Below, piece after piece: positions 21,816-33,464 of a stretch of DNA of 64,000 nt. The stretch lies in contig NC_064542.1 of the NCBI RefSeq assembly GCF_023856365.1, positions 23,097,838 through 23,161,837 on the forward strand. The letters are read 5' to 3'. Each line of letters starts with the position of its first letter. Positions within the stretch are counted from its first letter, which is position 1. Origin of the DNA: Brienomyrus brachyistius. Lineage: Eukaryota; Chordata; Actinopteri; Osteoglossiformes; Mormyridae. The notes under the pieces are model-generated. The model made no database searches. It worked only from the letters and a program-made list of their open reading frames with translations, and was not told the origin of the DNA. The translations under genes were made by a program, and so were the position numbers.

Positions 21816-24800
21816 TTAGCCAGCTAGCTGAGTAGTGTAAATTCCAGTCAGCCCAGTTTAGAGTTTGGCACTGCTTACTGAGTTAGAGAGCTAGTTATCG
21901 GCACTCACATGACCCGTGCAGTGCAGCCGGTACTAAAGAGCGTTCAGCAGCCTTAACTGGCACGTGGCTGCACTGCAGCAGTAAGCCGAGCTACAGGTCA
22001 CTTTCACGCCCCCGGAAGGCACACGCGGGCAAGCCTGTCACCCGGCGCTTTTATTCATTTACAGGTACGCCTTGAGTTTCCTTGGTTACTGGTTCCTCGC
22101 TCCTCATCATATCCCAGTTCTGAATGTGTGGTCATTAGGATGGCTTTCCTGCTGGGGGTGGTAAAAGCAGAGGGAGGACTAATAACGCACTGCTTTCGGC
22201 AGCAGCTCAAGGGAGGGGAAAACACAGTAACTGACATCTCATCAATACTGGCCATGCCTTTCTGGAGTCTAATTACTAGCAGATAACCAGAGATTGGATT
22301 GCTTCACTGAAACCTGTTTTCAGGACGAGTTGCCTTTTTCAGTCTGCGCTGTTGTTTTCTTAGTAGCCCCCTGGCAGGAGCAGAGCTCCGTCTTCACTGT
22401 CAAATCAGCTCGACCGAATGGGCAGGGCTGGCTGTTTCATGGCCATTTACGGCTCCTCCCTACTGGCGCCACTGCTAAGAGGGCCACTTTGGCGTCAGGC
22501 TTCCGGGATGCGATGCCCAAGCCATCCAGGCCCCACCTCCGAGGTCAGCCCTGAAGACTGCATTTAGCATCTTTAAACGTCCACTGTGCCTTCAGGCCTG
22601 TCCGAGCCTGTCACGCTAATGTTTAATTGCCGGGTAAAGTGCTTTTTATAGGATTATGTCTCAGTTAAGGGTATTCCAGCATCAGGCTGTGCCGTGCTGG
22701 CTGTGAGCGTCAAGCACGCTCTGCTGCTTTCTCTGAAAGCCGTTTTTCTGATTGTCACTTAACGTTTGTCGTTTTCATTACACCATATTGTCAGTCCTCT
22801 TATTTGTTTTTTCCCTTCGTGGCAAAGTGGCAACTTTGGCTCCGCGCTCACCTCCAGCTTCCTGGGCCAAGCAGATCTGAAGTCACTGGGCAGAACGAGT
22901 TGGTCTTGGCCCAGGCGTCTGAGGGTTGGCGTCCAGAGCCGGGTTTACTGCCTCCGCGCAGAGCCGCCCGCGATGAGAGCTGCGTTGTCCCAGCCTGGGG
23001 AAAGAGAACAAGCACCATTTTATCCCTCACAAGAAGAGAGCCATTTGGGCTCTGCCAAGCCTTTTTCTGTCCTGGGTTTATCCAGAACCAATTAAAGTTT
23101 GCTGTGGGTAAAGGGGGGGGGGGGGTGTATGACATTCTCTTAATTTCCTATCTGCTAAGCAGTTGCTGGTCATCATGAGTTACCTGCTTATTCAGTCTTA
23201 CTTTCTATGTTGCAAACAGCCCAGTGATTCTGTGTTTGTATCTGGTTACCCAATATAAGTGCTTATTTATATTTCCCCTTCTGACTTTGGCCTGAGATTG
23301 AGCGGTTGGTCATTATAGGAGCTGAAAAGGAACAAATTGCTAGTTTTATTTCCAAAAGTTTCTCAGTGAAGGCGAACAAGTGGAAGGGCCCAGCAGCCAG
23401 TGGGGTTTGGCGGCCGAGTGCAGTCTGGTGGCTTGAGATTATGACTGGGAATCAAGTGGCCATGACATCTGGGGTTCAGTAGAAGGATGGGAAGCCGCTG
23501 CAGGCGCCCGTCCGCTGTCACCCTCCGGAGCATGGGATGGGGCGAAGGCACAGTTTGGGGCAGCATGCCACCTGATGGTAGTGGAACTGGTCTGTTTCCC
23601 AAATGGTTGCTAGACTCCAGGCAGAGTTCTGCTGTTGAACCTTTAAATGCAATGTTTAGCCTGAATTTCGCAGTAAATAAATCCAGCTGTCTGCAGGGCC
23701 TGGTGGGTCGGCTCCAATGGTACCTTAACGGTTGGCGTCCTGGCTGGGACAGGGGCTCCAGCTGCTGGATTTTGCCTCTGACCAAAGATCCCATGCCATC
23801 CTCTAAATTTGTCAGCTGCAAGCCACATCTGTGGAAAGTTCTGGTGATGCTGCCCCTAGCATTACAGGCAGACGGCAGAAAACGCAGCAACCGGCGCCTT
23901 CATTCCAGTGGGTTTTCTGATGGGGAAGCCTGAGCTTCCAGCTCGCAGGCTGCAGGGATCCCCGAGGAGGGGAGGGACTCCTCTGTTGGAATCGGGCCGT
24001 AATTTAGTGCATCGCTTGCAGAGCATGCAGGCCCCTGGGGAGATGAAGTCAAACAGCCATTTTTATTGTTGCGCACACACACACACACACACACACATAT
24101 TTCCTGCTGCTCCCAGGGAAAAAATCTCTTGGAAGCTGCCGTACACAGGGTGTGATGAATCACCGCCAGGGTGCTGGGTGCGTCCTTCCTCACGGCAGAA
24201 GGTCTGGAACTCTGCATTTGTAGCGGGAGCTGTGGAAGCGGAGCGCCGGGGGCCAGGGTTTGGGATATCCCCTTTTGGATCCTGGCTTCAAATAAGTCAC
24301 GGCTGTGCTACCTAATTGCAGTTTTCTGCCTGACTTTGCAGCCTCCACAAAAACTTTAAAATGGGGAAAAAAGGGCTGAAGAATGCACAGTCACACACAT
24401 GCACGCAGAGTCACAGCCTTCACCCCAGCTCCCCGTACCCAGCGGGATGACGGGCTCCTTCAGCGAAATGCCAAATCCCACTGTGGGAAACCAGAGCATG
24501 GGGCTCAGTCTCATCCTGGGGGGATATGGGTACTGGGAGCCACACATGGCCAGTCAAAAAGAGTTTGCTTTTCCACCCTGTCAGACAGCACCCAGCAAAG
24601 GGCAGTTGTGTCCCCCCAGGGTTCCAAAGATCCTGCTTCTCAGATTTTGTGAACTTTTTCTCCTCATGCCTTTTGGGTGTTTCACAGACGTCCAGCAATG
24701 GGCCAGCCACAGGGCAGGGATGGTAATTTTCCATCTGTGTTGGGAGGGTTGCAGGCCTTTGAGTCCTTTCCTTGGGTTTCCATACCTATTTGGCTCACAA

Positions 24801-27800
24801 ACACGCACATAAGGCCCCATAGTTCCCCCAGGACGCCTCTGCTTCCATAAATATCAAGGGCCAGCATAAGCTGTCCAGTATGCGATCGGAACCGCACCTG
24901 CGTCAAAGGCGGCCTTGTCCCCGGCGAGCGGCTCAGACCAAGCCCAGACTCCCACGGTCCACAGAGCCGGCCGCTGTGCCGAGAGGCTGCCATAAACAGC
25001 TGCCGTGCCTTCAGAGTTTTAGCATTCGCCGCCAGCACAGACCCACCCCTTTCATTATGTAGCCTCACGTCACTGAGGATGTCTGTTAGCTGAAGTTCAG
25101 CAACTCAGAGGGGTTCTTTAGGTTTGCTTCTCCAATGTCTCATGAAATGTATTTTATTGTAAATGTAATTAAACCGTCTGTACTCTATATTCGGATCAGT
25201 GTATGAGACTCAGGGCCTGCTTTCTCCCTGTGTTGCGACACCCCGTTCAGGAGTTACCCTACGGGCAGGTTAGTTGATCTGAGTGGTGGGGGTGTTGGTT
25301 TCTTTGGGGACCATAAGTGTAGCAAATCCTAGGGGAATGCCAGTTGGGCATCAGGATGCCACATAAGAACCGGGCACTGACATCCTCCTCCTCTACCCCT
25401 GACTGCAGGGGGTGTCTCAACATAGAAAGCTATTAAAGACCAGAGACAGAGAACCTGCCGAGGAGGGTTGAGGAGGAGGCCAGGTGGGAGACACTGCGGG
25501 GGAGGGCAGGTAGGAGGACAGGCAGGGTTTTTCCTCCATCTGATGGCTCCTGTTGTCCTGTGCTGCTCCACACACTTCCTCTAAGTCTCACTTTGGTGAT
25601 CCGCAGATGGGGGAGAGCACTGAAATTGGAGAGAGGCTTTTGCAGCAGTGATTACTCCTGCAGGCTGCTTCCTGTGCCTAACCCCCTCCCCTCCCCCCCT
25701 TGGCCTGTTCGCAGGGTTCCGTCTGCATGCTCGCATCACGCGCTGCCTTACTGCGGTGCGCCGAGCCACCTCTTCGGTGGGTGAGGGGGCATAAACAGAC
25801 AAGCTGAGGGTTCCGCGGACCCGTAACCCGGCTGGTCGTTGGCTTTCCCCCCGCCTAGGAAAGCCAACCTGGTGGTCTGGCGCAGACCTGGTGGCAGCGT
25901 GTCTGTTGGACCCAAACCTTGATGTGGTTTATCAAAGTTCTTCTGAAGATGAGCAGATCTAAGGTGGAGTGTAGCAGAAATGGCCAGCAGCAGGCTACCT
26001 TCCTGTCCTCGGGACAGTGAGCGCCTGCTCACCCCGCCTACGGGGAGGGCTCCGCAGCCCCCAGACAGGAGCTTGTCTGCTTGGCTGACCAAGCCCTGCG
26101 GTGGTGCTGTCCACCGGAGAGCCCCGACCGCCTCATTATCTGTACCACAGCTAGTATTTAGCTGGATTACGTCCTTTGCTGCATGCTTTCCTGGTCACAT
26201 GACAGGTGAACAAATGGACAAATATTGTGGAATTTAACACACCTCCCAAGACGATCTCTGCTGTATTAAATCACCACATTACTCTAACGGCTGTGTGTTG
26301 TTATTACCATTTACTGAAATAGTATTATCAGGTCACTATTTATAATAAAACATTTTTATGTCTGGTATTTATTACTGATATGAGCTGTCTGCCTTTGTTC
26401 TCAGCCCACCGCTTTGTATTTAAATTTCTTTACTTTGGACACACATTTTCTTTATTCCTCAGTAATTTTATTGTCCCAAGACATGCAGACTGTTTGCCAG
26501 TCACAGGGGGCTGCTGTCACTGTCGGCCTATGGATTTCTTCATTGGCATTGTGGGTGGGGCAGAGGCGGGGTCTAAGCCGCTACGATCGGCAAGCGCTGA
26601 CTTCACATCATCGCATTGAACACAACCATTACAGAGGGGAAATAATTGGATCCACAAATCAGTGCCTGGATACAGGTTTACGGCTTCCCGCTGCTTTATG
26701 GCTCCGTATTTCATGGTCCGCTGGGGCAGCTGTTGGGCGGCTTTTGATGCTCTTGCCGCAGGCGTGGACCGGCAGGGGGGCAGCCCCCGATCCAAAGAGC
26801 CGGCGGTAAAATAAATCGCCATTATGTGCCATGTCCTAGTGAAGTGGATCTGCGTGTCCGACGGCGTGTGCACATGCTCGGCCTGCACCTGCGCTGTCAC
26901 GTCTGTAGATCACACGTGCCTCTCTCTTGCTGTTTGGTTTTTAGGGTCAGTTGGTGCGTCCTCACCCCAAGTCCCAAAAATGAATGAACCGTCAAAGCGG
27001 GGGCAAAGGGGAACAGCCTATTAACGGACCCAAATCGCGACTTGTGGAGGCAGATATCACTCAGTGTGGAGGCACTCTGGGTGTGTGAGTGCACTCTGGG
27101 TGTGTGAGTGCACTCTGGGTGTGTGAGTGCACTGCACCTCCCTCTCCACCTTGATTTCTGAAGGATGTGGTCATTTCTCCTGGATTCCTGTCTTTAGCCC
27201 TCCTCCTCTCTGCCCCCACCCTGCCACCCACCTCTGCAGAGCGCACAGCGGGAATGTGAGGGCAGGATAGATTTTCCGCCGCTGAAGAGGGCACATCCTG
27301 CTGCCCTGCTACCGGCTGCCTGCTGAGCCGCCATATGCACGACGTCCAGCGGTGTACAGCAGCCATTCCAGGCTCGGGTCCAGGATTGCCGCTGCGCGGT
27401 CTGATCCGCCAGTACCTCCAGGCCCCGTGGCCTCCCTGTGCCCATCCATCAGGCTGGAGTGGTCCGTCTCCGAGAAGCATCCCACACCCCATCAGTTGCC
27501 CCTCCCCCACATCGTGAATAAGGGCAGTACTGGTCCTAGACAAAAGCAGCTGAATGTGAAGAGGTGATGTTGGGCAAGTAATGTAGAGTCCCACCAACTG
27601 CAGGTACGCCAAGTGCCTCAGCCGACACTCTGCCGGGGGGGTGGCGTGAGTCCCAGAGGGACAGCGGAAGGGGAAACACGGAATTCCCTTTCGTTTGTTT
27701 ACTTGCGGACTACGCGGTCGTTCCACTGTCTGACACATTAAATTAGTTTTTTCCCCATTTCAAAGGAATGAGAATCGTGTCGGTCACGCCTGCGGGGGAG

Positions 27801-30097
27801 CAGTAATATATGGATTAATGTCAATAGAATGGAGCGGCTTTTCATGTTGGTAAATCCTCCCAACATCCTGGTAATTCTGTTTTCCTCATGTGTCAGAGAA
27901 GCTTTATCTAGCTAAACTAAGGTCACCGTTCCTTGCGGTTTTCTTTGTGGACTATGCCAGCATGTGTGTGGAGCGGGATGTGCTCTGTTTGGCGGAGAAA
28001 GAAAGAAAGAAAGTGAAAAGCAAGGTCATTAACTCAATCCCTGCAATCGTACGCCCCAAATCGGTGAGAGTCAGCTGTGTGTTGCCCTACACAGTTATTA
28101 AACTCGCAAGCTTCCTGACAATGTTCGGCATGACGCCCAAATAAAATATTTAAGCAAGCCTCTACGCATTAGGGGTACATCACGACATGCGGATTTTCAT
28201 TTTATTTTCACTGTCGCCACTCATGGTAGATCAAAGGGCCCCTTAAAGTCTGTGACTTGTGCCAGGCCGTGTACATCCATGTGGGAATCCTCTCTTTATC
28301 TTTGATATGTGGTATTATTCCACCTCGTGGCTGTTTCTGCTAACGAGGTGTCATTTTTAATGTTGAGAACATCTGGCTTTGCCATAAAACTGGCTGTACC
28401 GTAAAAAGACGGTCTGCTCTATCTGGACACCCCTGCTCATCCGACTGGTCTTCCTGAGGTTCTCATTGGGGCTTAATTAGACGTCCAGGTCGGAAGCATC
28501 TGGACTAGAGATAACTGATGGACACCCCACACCACTCCCCAGGAGGTACATCTCATTGTTTTCGGACACCCGCCAAGGCACTGGTTCAGCTAACGTCCTG
28601 CAGGTCTCTTAGCAGCTGGAGCTTTTTTCTCTCATGCTTCACTTGATTTCTCCGGGAGAGAAATGCCCGGACCCCCTTGGCAAGAACCAGTAGGCCGCAG
28701 CGCACACTGCATACCTGCAGCCCCAGTGAGCGGTGGGCCCATAGATGAGAGAGTCATGCTGTTGCTTCCTGGAGTGCAGTTTTAAATGGGGTTTGCACTG
28801 GTAAGTTTCTGGATGTGCAAATGGATGTGGCATTCTGTCCGAGGACGGAAGGCGGCTTAATGGAGGCAGGGTGAAGCATCCGTCAAGGCCGGGGGCTTGG
28901 AGACAGAGTGCTGTTTCTTCCCTGCAGAAGAGGAAGATTGGGAAGAAAAATGCATTAAGCTTCTCAGAGCTTTTACTACCACGCCAGCCCCCGCCGCCGA
29001 CCTTCGGTGCGAGTCCGTGGCCAACCAGGCCGCTGGAACAGCCACAGCCCCGTGTCACTCTTCATCCTCCCACCGTAGCAGTCTTCCTATCCCGCTTAAA
29101 GGAATTAAACTGTAATGCGGGACAGCAGGAGACACCGTGCCACCTCTGCATCCCCTGTTTCTGCCCTGTCAGCGTGGGTGGTGTGCGACGTGTCAGGACT
29201 TGGGGGAAGGGGGGAGGGTACTAAGAGGCCTGCAGTCTTAATGTAGTTCGCTAATGCCGCTTGCTGTCCCTGCAGATTGCCCCCGCACATCTCAGATCTG
29301 CCCCAAGGGCTACGCGTTGGGGGTGTGCTGGGGGGTTACAGCTGGCAGGCAGTGAAAGGTTTCAGCTGCCGGTCCCCCTCAATTCCTGTCCGACGTGCGG
29401 CTGAGCTGCAGAGCCCAACAGAGATTATTCACTGCGTCGTCCTGTATGACACCAGTATTAATGGCCGGTCCACAGAGAAGCTGCAGGCTGCCCTGTTAAC
29501 GGACAGTACTCTCTGTCTGAACCCGACCAGGCATCCACTCCGCGTAGCTGCAAGCCTCTTTCTTTTTAACCTGGGTCTCCTACTGGCACAGAATCCTAGG
29601 ATTAGCCAGTAAAAGGGGGCTGCTTTCCTGTCCATGAAAGCGTATGATAACAGCACTACTGACATGATTATGAATGATTATGTGATTCCACACTGGCTAC
29701 GGGCTGCAGACCAAACCGGTAAATTGTCACAGAAGGAAATTAAGGCCAAGTAAAGCGGCTGTTTCTGGTATAATTACCCAACTGTATCTCACTTATGTTT
29801 GTTTATGCCACGTTATAAATGAATTACTACAGTATCGGTTCTGGGTGATTTGAAAGAGTCATGTTAAAACACGAGTAGACTGGCTCCAGAGAAGCTCGCT
29901 AATTTCCATTATGATCTGCCTCACATTGAAGCTATTGAAAGACCACATTTGCCGTTGTGTTGTGGCTAAACATAGAGTGTTTTTTCAGTCTCCCCAAGCT
30001 GCAGGAAAAGAAATGAGAACAGAGATGATGATGATGTGGAAGGTTCTTTCATAATGTATATAATCCCATTTATTTTCTGCTTGCTTTTGTGGTGATT
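21816..30097 (+). other. Long intron segment, mostly unique sequence
   Basis: Relatively GC-rich unique sequence without an exon that has paired splice sites and a frame compatible with the phase-1 junction. Small simple repeats occur: a CA run at 24073-24095, a G-run at 23111-23125 and an 18-19-bp repeat at 27071 (annotated). Overlapping open frames on both strands reflect GC content. The many short AT-rich homeodomain-type words around 21240-21420 and 29640-29950 could be conserved noncoding elements, which cannot be tested from one sequence. Confidence 0.4.
27071..27132. repeat. Short minisatellite, about 18-19 bp unit, 3+ copies
   Basis: The word GCACTCTGGGTGTGTGAGT is repeated head to tail three times with a partial fourth copy. 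Confidence 0.9.
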
Positions 30098-30175
30098 TCC
30101 GTGCGTGTGCGTGCTTGTGGGTTTGTATTTACTACATTGTGGGGACACTGTGGCAAAGCCTGTTACTTTTTAGTA
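30098..30175 (+). repeat. GTCCCCACA-family repeat, copy C (5' fragment only)
   Basis: A TG-rich lead-in then GTATTTACTACATTGTGGGGAC and a CCTGTTACTTTTTAG word corresponding to the CCTGTTATTTTGACC of other copies. The rest of the element is missing. Confidence 0.6.
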
Positions 30176-32425
30176 TCTAGAGATGTTTTTTTCTGGTCCC
30201 TGTGTGTGCGGCAATGGCCTGTGTGTGGAAGTCGCACAAACAGCTCGTTTAAAGCCACGAATCCTCTCTAAGCGGAATGGAGCTCATTGCACGCTTCCCA
30301 TCCCAATCTCAGCCAGCCATCATTAGCCGTGGGATACAGCCAGTCAGCTGCGGGTGGCGGTGCTGTACCCTGCAATTCCCATTCCCGGCACCTCCTGTCA
30401 AGGCCCGTGGGTGGTTATGGAAGTGCAGCATTTGACCCCCGAGTGAAGGCTGCTCCCTCTCCTCAGCTTCATGTCCAAGTGCTCATTCCCACCTTCAAGC
30501 ATGACATGTTTGGGGCCGCTTTGTGGGGCCGCTGAGCGACACATCAGTAATGGGCACCTGGGGCGTAGGGTCCCCCATATGGACCGGGCCAGGTGGCCGT
30601 CAGATTCGCCGGAGCTGGCCCGGAGATGGGAGAGGTGGCACCTCTCACCCATCCCTACCATGCTGCAGAGCGTAGAAGACAGAGCAGAATGTCCATGCCG
30701 TCAGCCTTTGGAGTAGTTGCTCTTGTTGGGAATGAGTACTGGAGACAGGCTCCTTGGCATGGCCCCTTGCCCCCACCCAAAGACCACGCTCAACAGGCGT
30801 CTGCTGCGTCTGCTTTTCTAAGCCGCCCGTTTGTCACTGCTAATTATCTTATGGAGCTTGTGCTGCCATCCTCAAGCAAAGCTGAGGAGGAGCTCGCTGC
30901 TGTAGCCCATCCCCATCAGTGGTTAATGCAAAGGCTACAAGCAACTTTTTTGAAGTCTCTCAGATGTTCTGATTTGATGTCGATTAGTATATCCATCCCC
31001 CAGAATTACATGGGGAAAAGGAGTCCATACTGGTCCCTGATTGGGAACATTTTGTAATTCCCCCACAGGCAGAAATACTCTAGAAATCGCCCCCCCCCTC
31101 CCCCACCAGTAACAGATGACCCTTACGCTTGAAACTGCGCTCACTGCGTGGTGCATCATGCAGTTGCCCAGTGCTCGCAAAGCCCCTTCCGTACCGTCTG
31201 CACACAGGGGCGACCTGCTCTTTGTCCCACTAACTCCTCTCCCCCTCCAGGTTACAGTTGACTTTTGCTTTTCTGAGATGATTTTTCTTTCTGTTGCCTT
31301 TCGTTAACTTGCCGAGCCGCGCCTTGCCCCCCCCCCACACCATAGACACACATACGATTCGAAAGTTTCCTGTGTCTGCAGTAGCTGCTGGTGTTTTAAT
31401 TTATGGGCAGCCGAAGGTGCCATTGCCCCGGCCTATTTATGGAAAGTCATGCTGGCTCTGTGAAATGTCTGGGCCTGTGCCCACCTTTGTAAGCCATGCG
31501 GCCCGTGGCAGGCTGTGATGGAGCCGCGCTCGTACTCCCTCTGGCTCACTGCTGTTTTAGTCATTATCTGTAACTAAATAGTTTTGAAACTTATATGGTT
31601 TGTGGTTAAGCCCGGATATTAATCCATGACATGGAGGAGTCGTGGAACACCCATCCCGCTATGGCTTAAAAAGGTATTAAACGCCACGCAGGGTGCGTTT
31701 GGCAGAGGGCGAGCCTGCAGCCGCTCTTCTGAGGAGGCTCCGCAGCTGGGAAAATCAATTAGAGGAGACGCGGGCCTCCATCTCCTTTCCTTCTAAAGAG
31801 ACGATTCGGGAGAGCTGACCATTGGCCGTTAATCTCTGCGCGATGCTGGCTGTCTCGTCGGACAGCTGCCGCCGTGGTGGACAGCAGCGGCATTTTATTA
31901 CCCCATAAAGCTCGGGGAGAAACAGCCCTTACATTTGCATAGCGAGCTGCATTGATCTGAGCAGACTAATTTCCACGCCGCACTCGCTGGAAAGCATGGG
32001 AGAGGACTCTGCAGCTTTGCCCGGGGACTGTTCAGACTTTTCGAATCACCTGTCATTCCCTCCGTACTGCAGCTCAGTGCCGGGTATGGAACGGGATTCA
32101 TTTGTACTGAAGCAGCTGTCACCGAGGGAATTAAGGAGGCTTTAAAAGAATATCAATGCACTTTGTAATTTAGTTGGGCCTTTTGCTGGCTGATAGCAGT
32201 CTTCAGGCAGGTAGACATCAATCAGGACTGGAAGGGCAATCTCATGCTCTCCCTTCTTTGCTGTCGTCACCGTGCTGATTTGCAGGACGAAAATCTCAGC
32301 TTTAGGAGTTTCTGTCATTTGGAGAATCACGATTTTTATCCCATGTTCCAGCACAGGTTTTCTTCAAGCAGCGGCCCTGGCGGGGGTCCTCACAAACATT
32401 TCCCACTGCCTGATAAGTTAGGAGT

Positions 32426-33464
32426 TAGGGTTGGGCAATCTGATGATTTTATGATTGATCTTGAAGATGTCCACGATCTAGTTTTCATGCAAAATGTAGA
32501 GATTGTGATCGTTTATGTCCTATTGCTAACCCGGCCCTTACCACACTTCCTCATCTGCCATGCCGATAGCCGAGTTGTTTTTCAAATATGTCACACATGA
32601 AAGAGACCCTTTAATAGAGACACATGATATAACATGGCCAATCAGCACCACCATCTAGTAGGAAGTCATTCTGTTGGTTTGTGAACGTAGCACGGGCCCA
32701 TGGTGTAGCTACCTGATCTATTTTCTTTGCTTGTCATTTTAAGTGTTCACTCTGGTTGTCCATTTCCAGTTTTTGGGTGAACACTGTTACCTATGTATCC
32801 TATAAGCATGCACTCAGACACAAAAAGAGCAAAAAGAATGCAAAATCAGAATATCTGTTTGTCTGAATCCCATTCCGGGCTGACAAGCAGTCCGTAAAAT
32901 GAAAGTGATGGAGTGAAAAGAAATATTAACAGGATCAGGGCAGGTCGTGAAAATAAACAAAGTTGTACAAATTTGGCACCATCGTAAAAAATGCTGTGAA
33001 GTGTAAATGTTGTGCATGCATAGACGTGCGAGGTGCAAATTGGGCTACACAGGCAGATATTTCACAAAACAAAGTTATCCGTAAACTTCATCAGGCCACA
33101 TTCGGCACTTCCAGAGGCTCCCCATTGCTTCTGTGAAGAGCTTTGGGTATCTTGAAAAGCACTATGCAAGTGCACCTTTCATTTATTCATAACACAACAG
33201 ATCTATTCAACCACCTTAAAAGGATGCATCCAGCATAACGTAAAATTTAAAGCAGGATTTAATTCCCATTTTGAAAATTGTGTCTTTAATTCAATATAGT
33301 GTTTTAAATGGTATTAATAGATAAGTCTTTAGGTTTGTTCGAGTCTGGGTATTCTTGACAGTACATTTCTAAAAAAAAAATTTAATTTAAATTGAGGATT
33401 GTGATTTTGTGTTATAAAGATCATAATATGATTGTTTTTTTTTTTGGAAAGTCGCCCACCCCTA
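32426..33464. mobile_element. Non-autonomous TIR DNA transposon (TAGGG.TGGGC ends), hAT-like
   Basis: The left end TAGGGTTGGGCAA and the inverted right end TAGGGGTGGGCGA match at 11 of 13 positions and delimit about 1.04 kb. The subterminal DNA is rich in GAT/ATC words (TGATTTTATGATTGATC left, GATCATAATATGATTG right). TAGGG(N)TGGGC ends with ATC-rich flanks are typical of abundant fish hAT-like MITEs. No transposase frame is present. Target duplications are not clear, so the exact ends and superfamily are tentative. Confidence 0.65.
33105..33195 (+). repeat. LINE/V-SINE-type 3' tail nested in the TIR element
   Basis: The word order AGAGCTTTGGGTATCTTGAAAAGCACTATGCAAGTGCA, split here only for description as GCTTTGGGTATCTTG plus AAAAGCACTATGCAAG, resembles the common fish retroposon tail (GCGCTTTGGGTGTCTTGAAAAGCGCTATATAAATG-like). 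Only the last approximately 60-90 bp is recognisable. Confidence 0.5.

Noticed and set aside
27890..28144. 84-codon frame MSEKLYLAKLRSPF...
   Set aside because: No family match known to me, no splice context and a single short frame in intron DNA.
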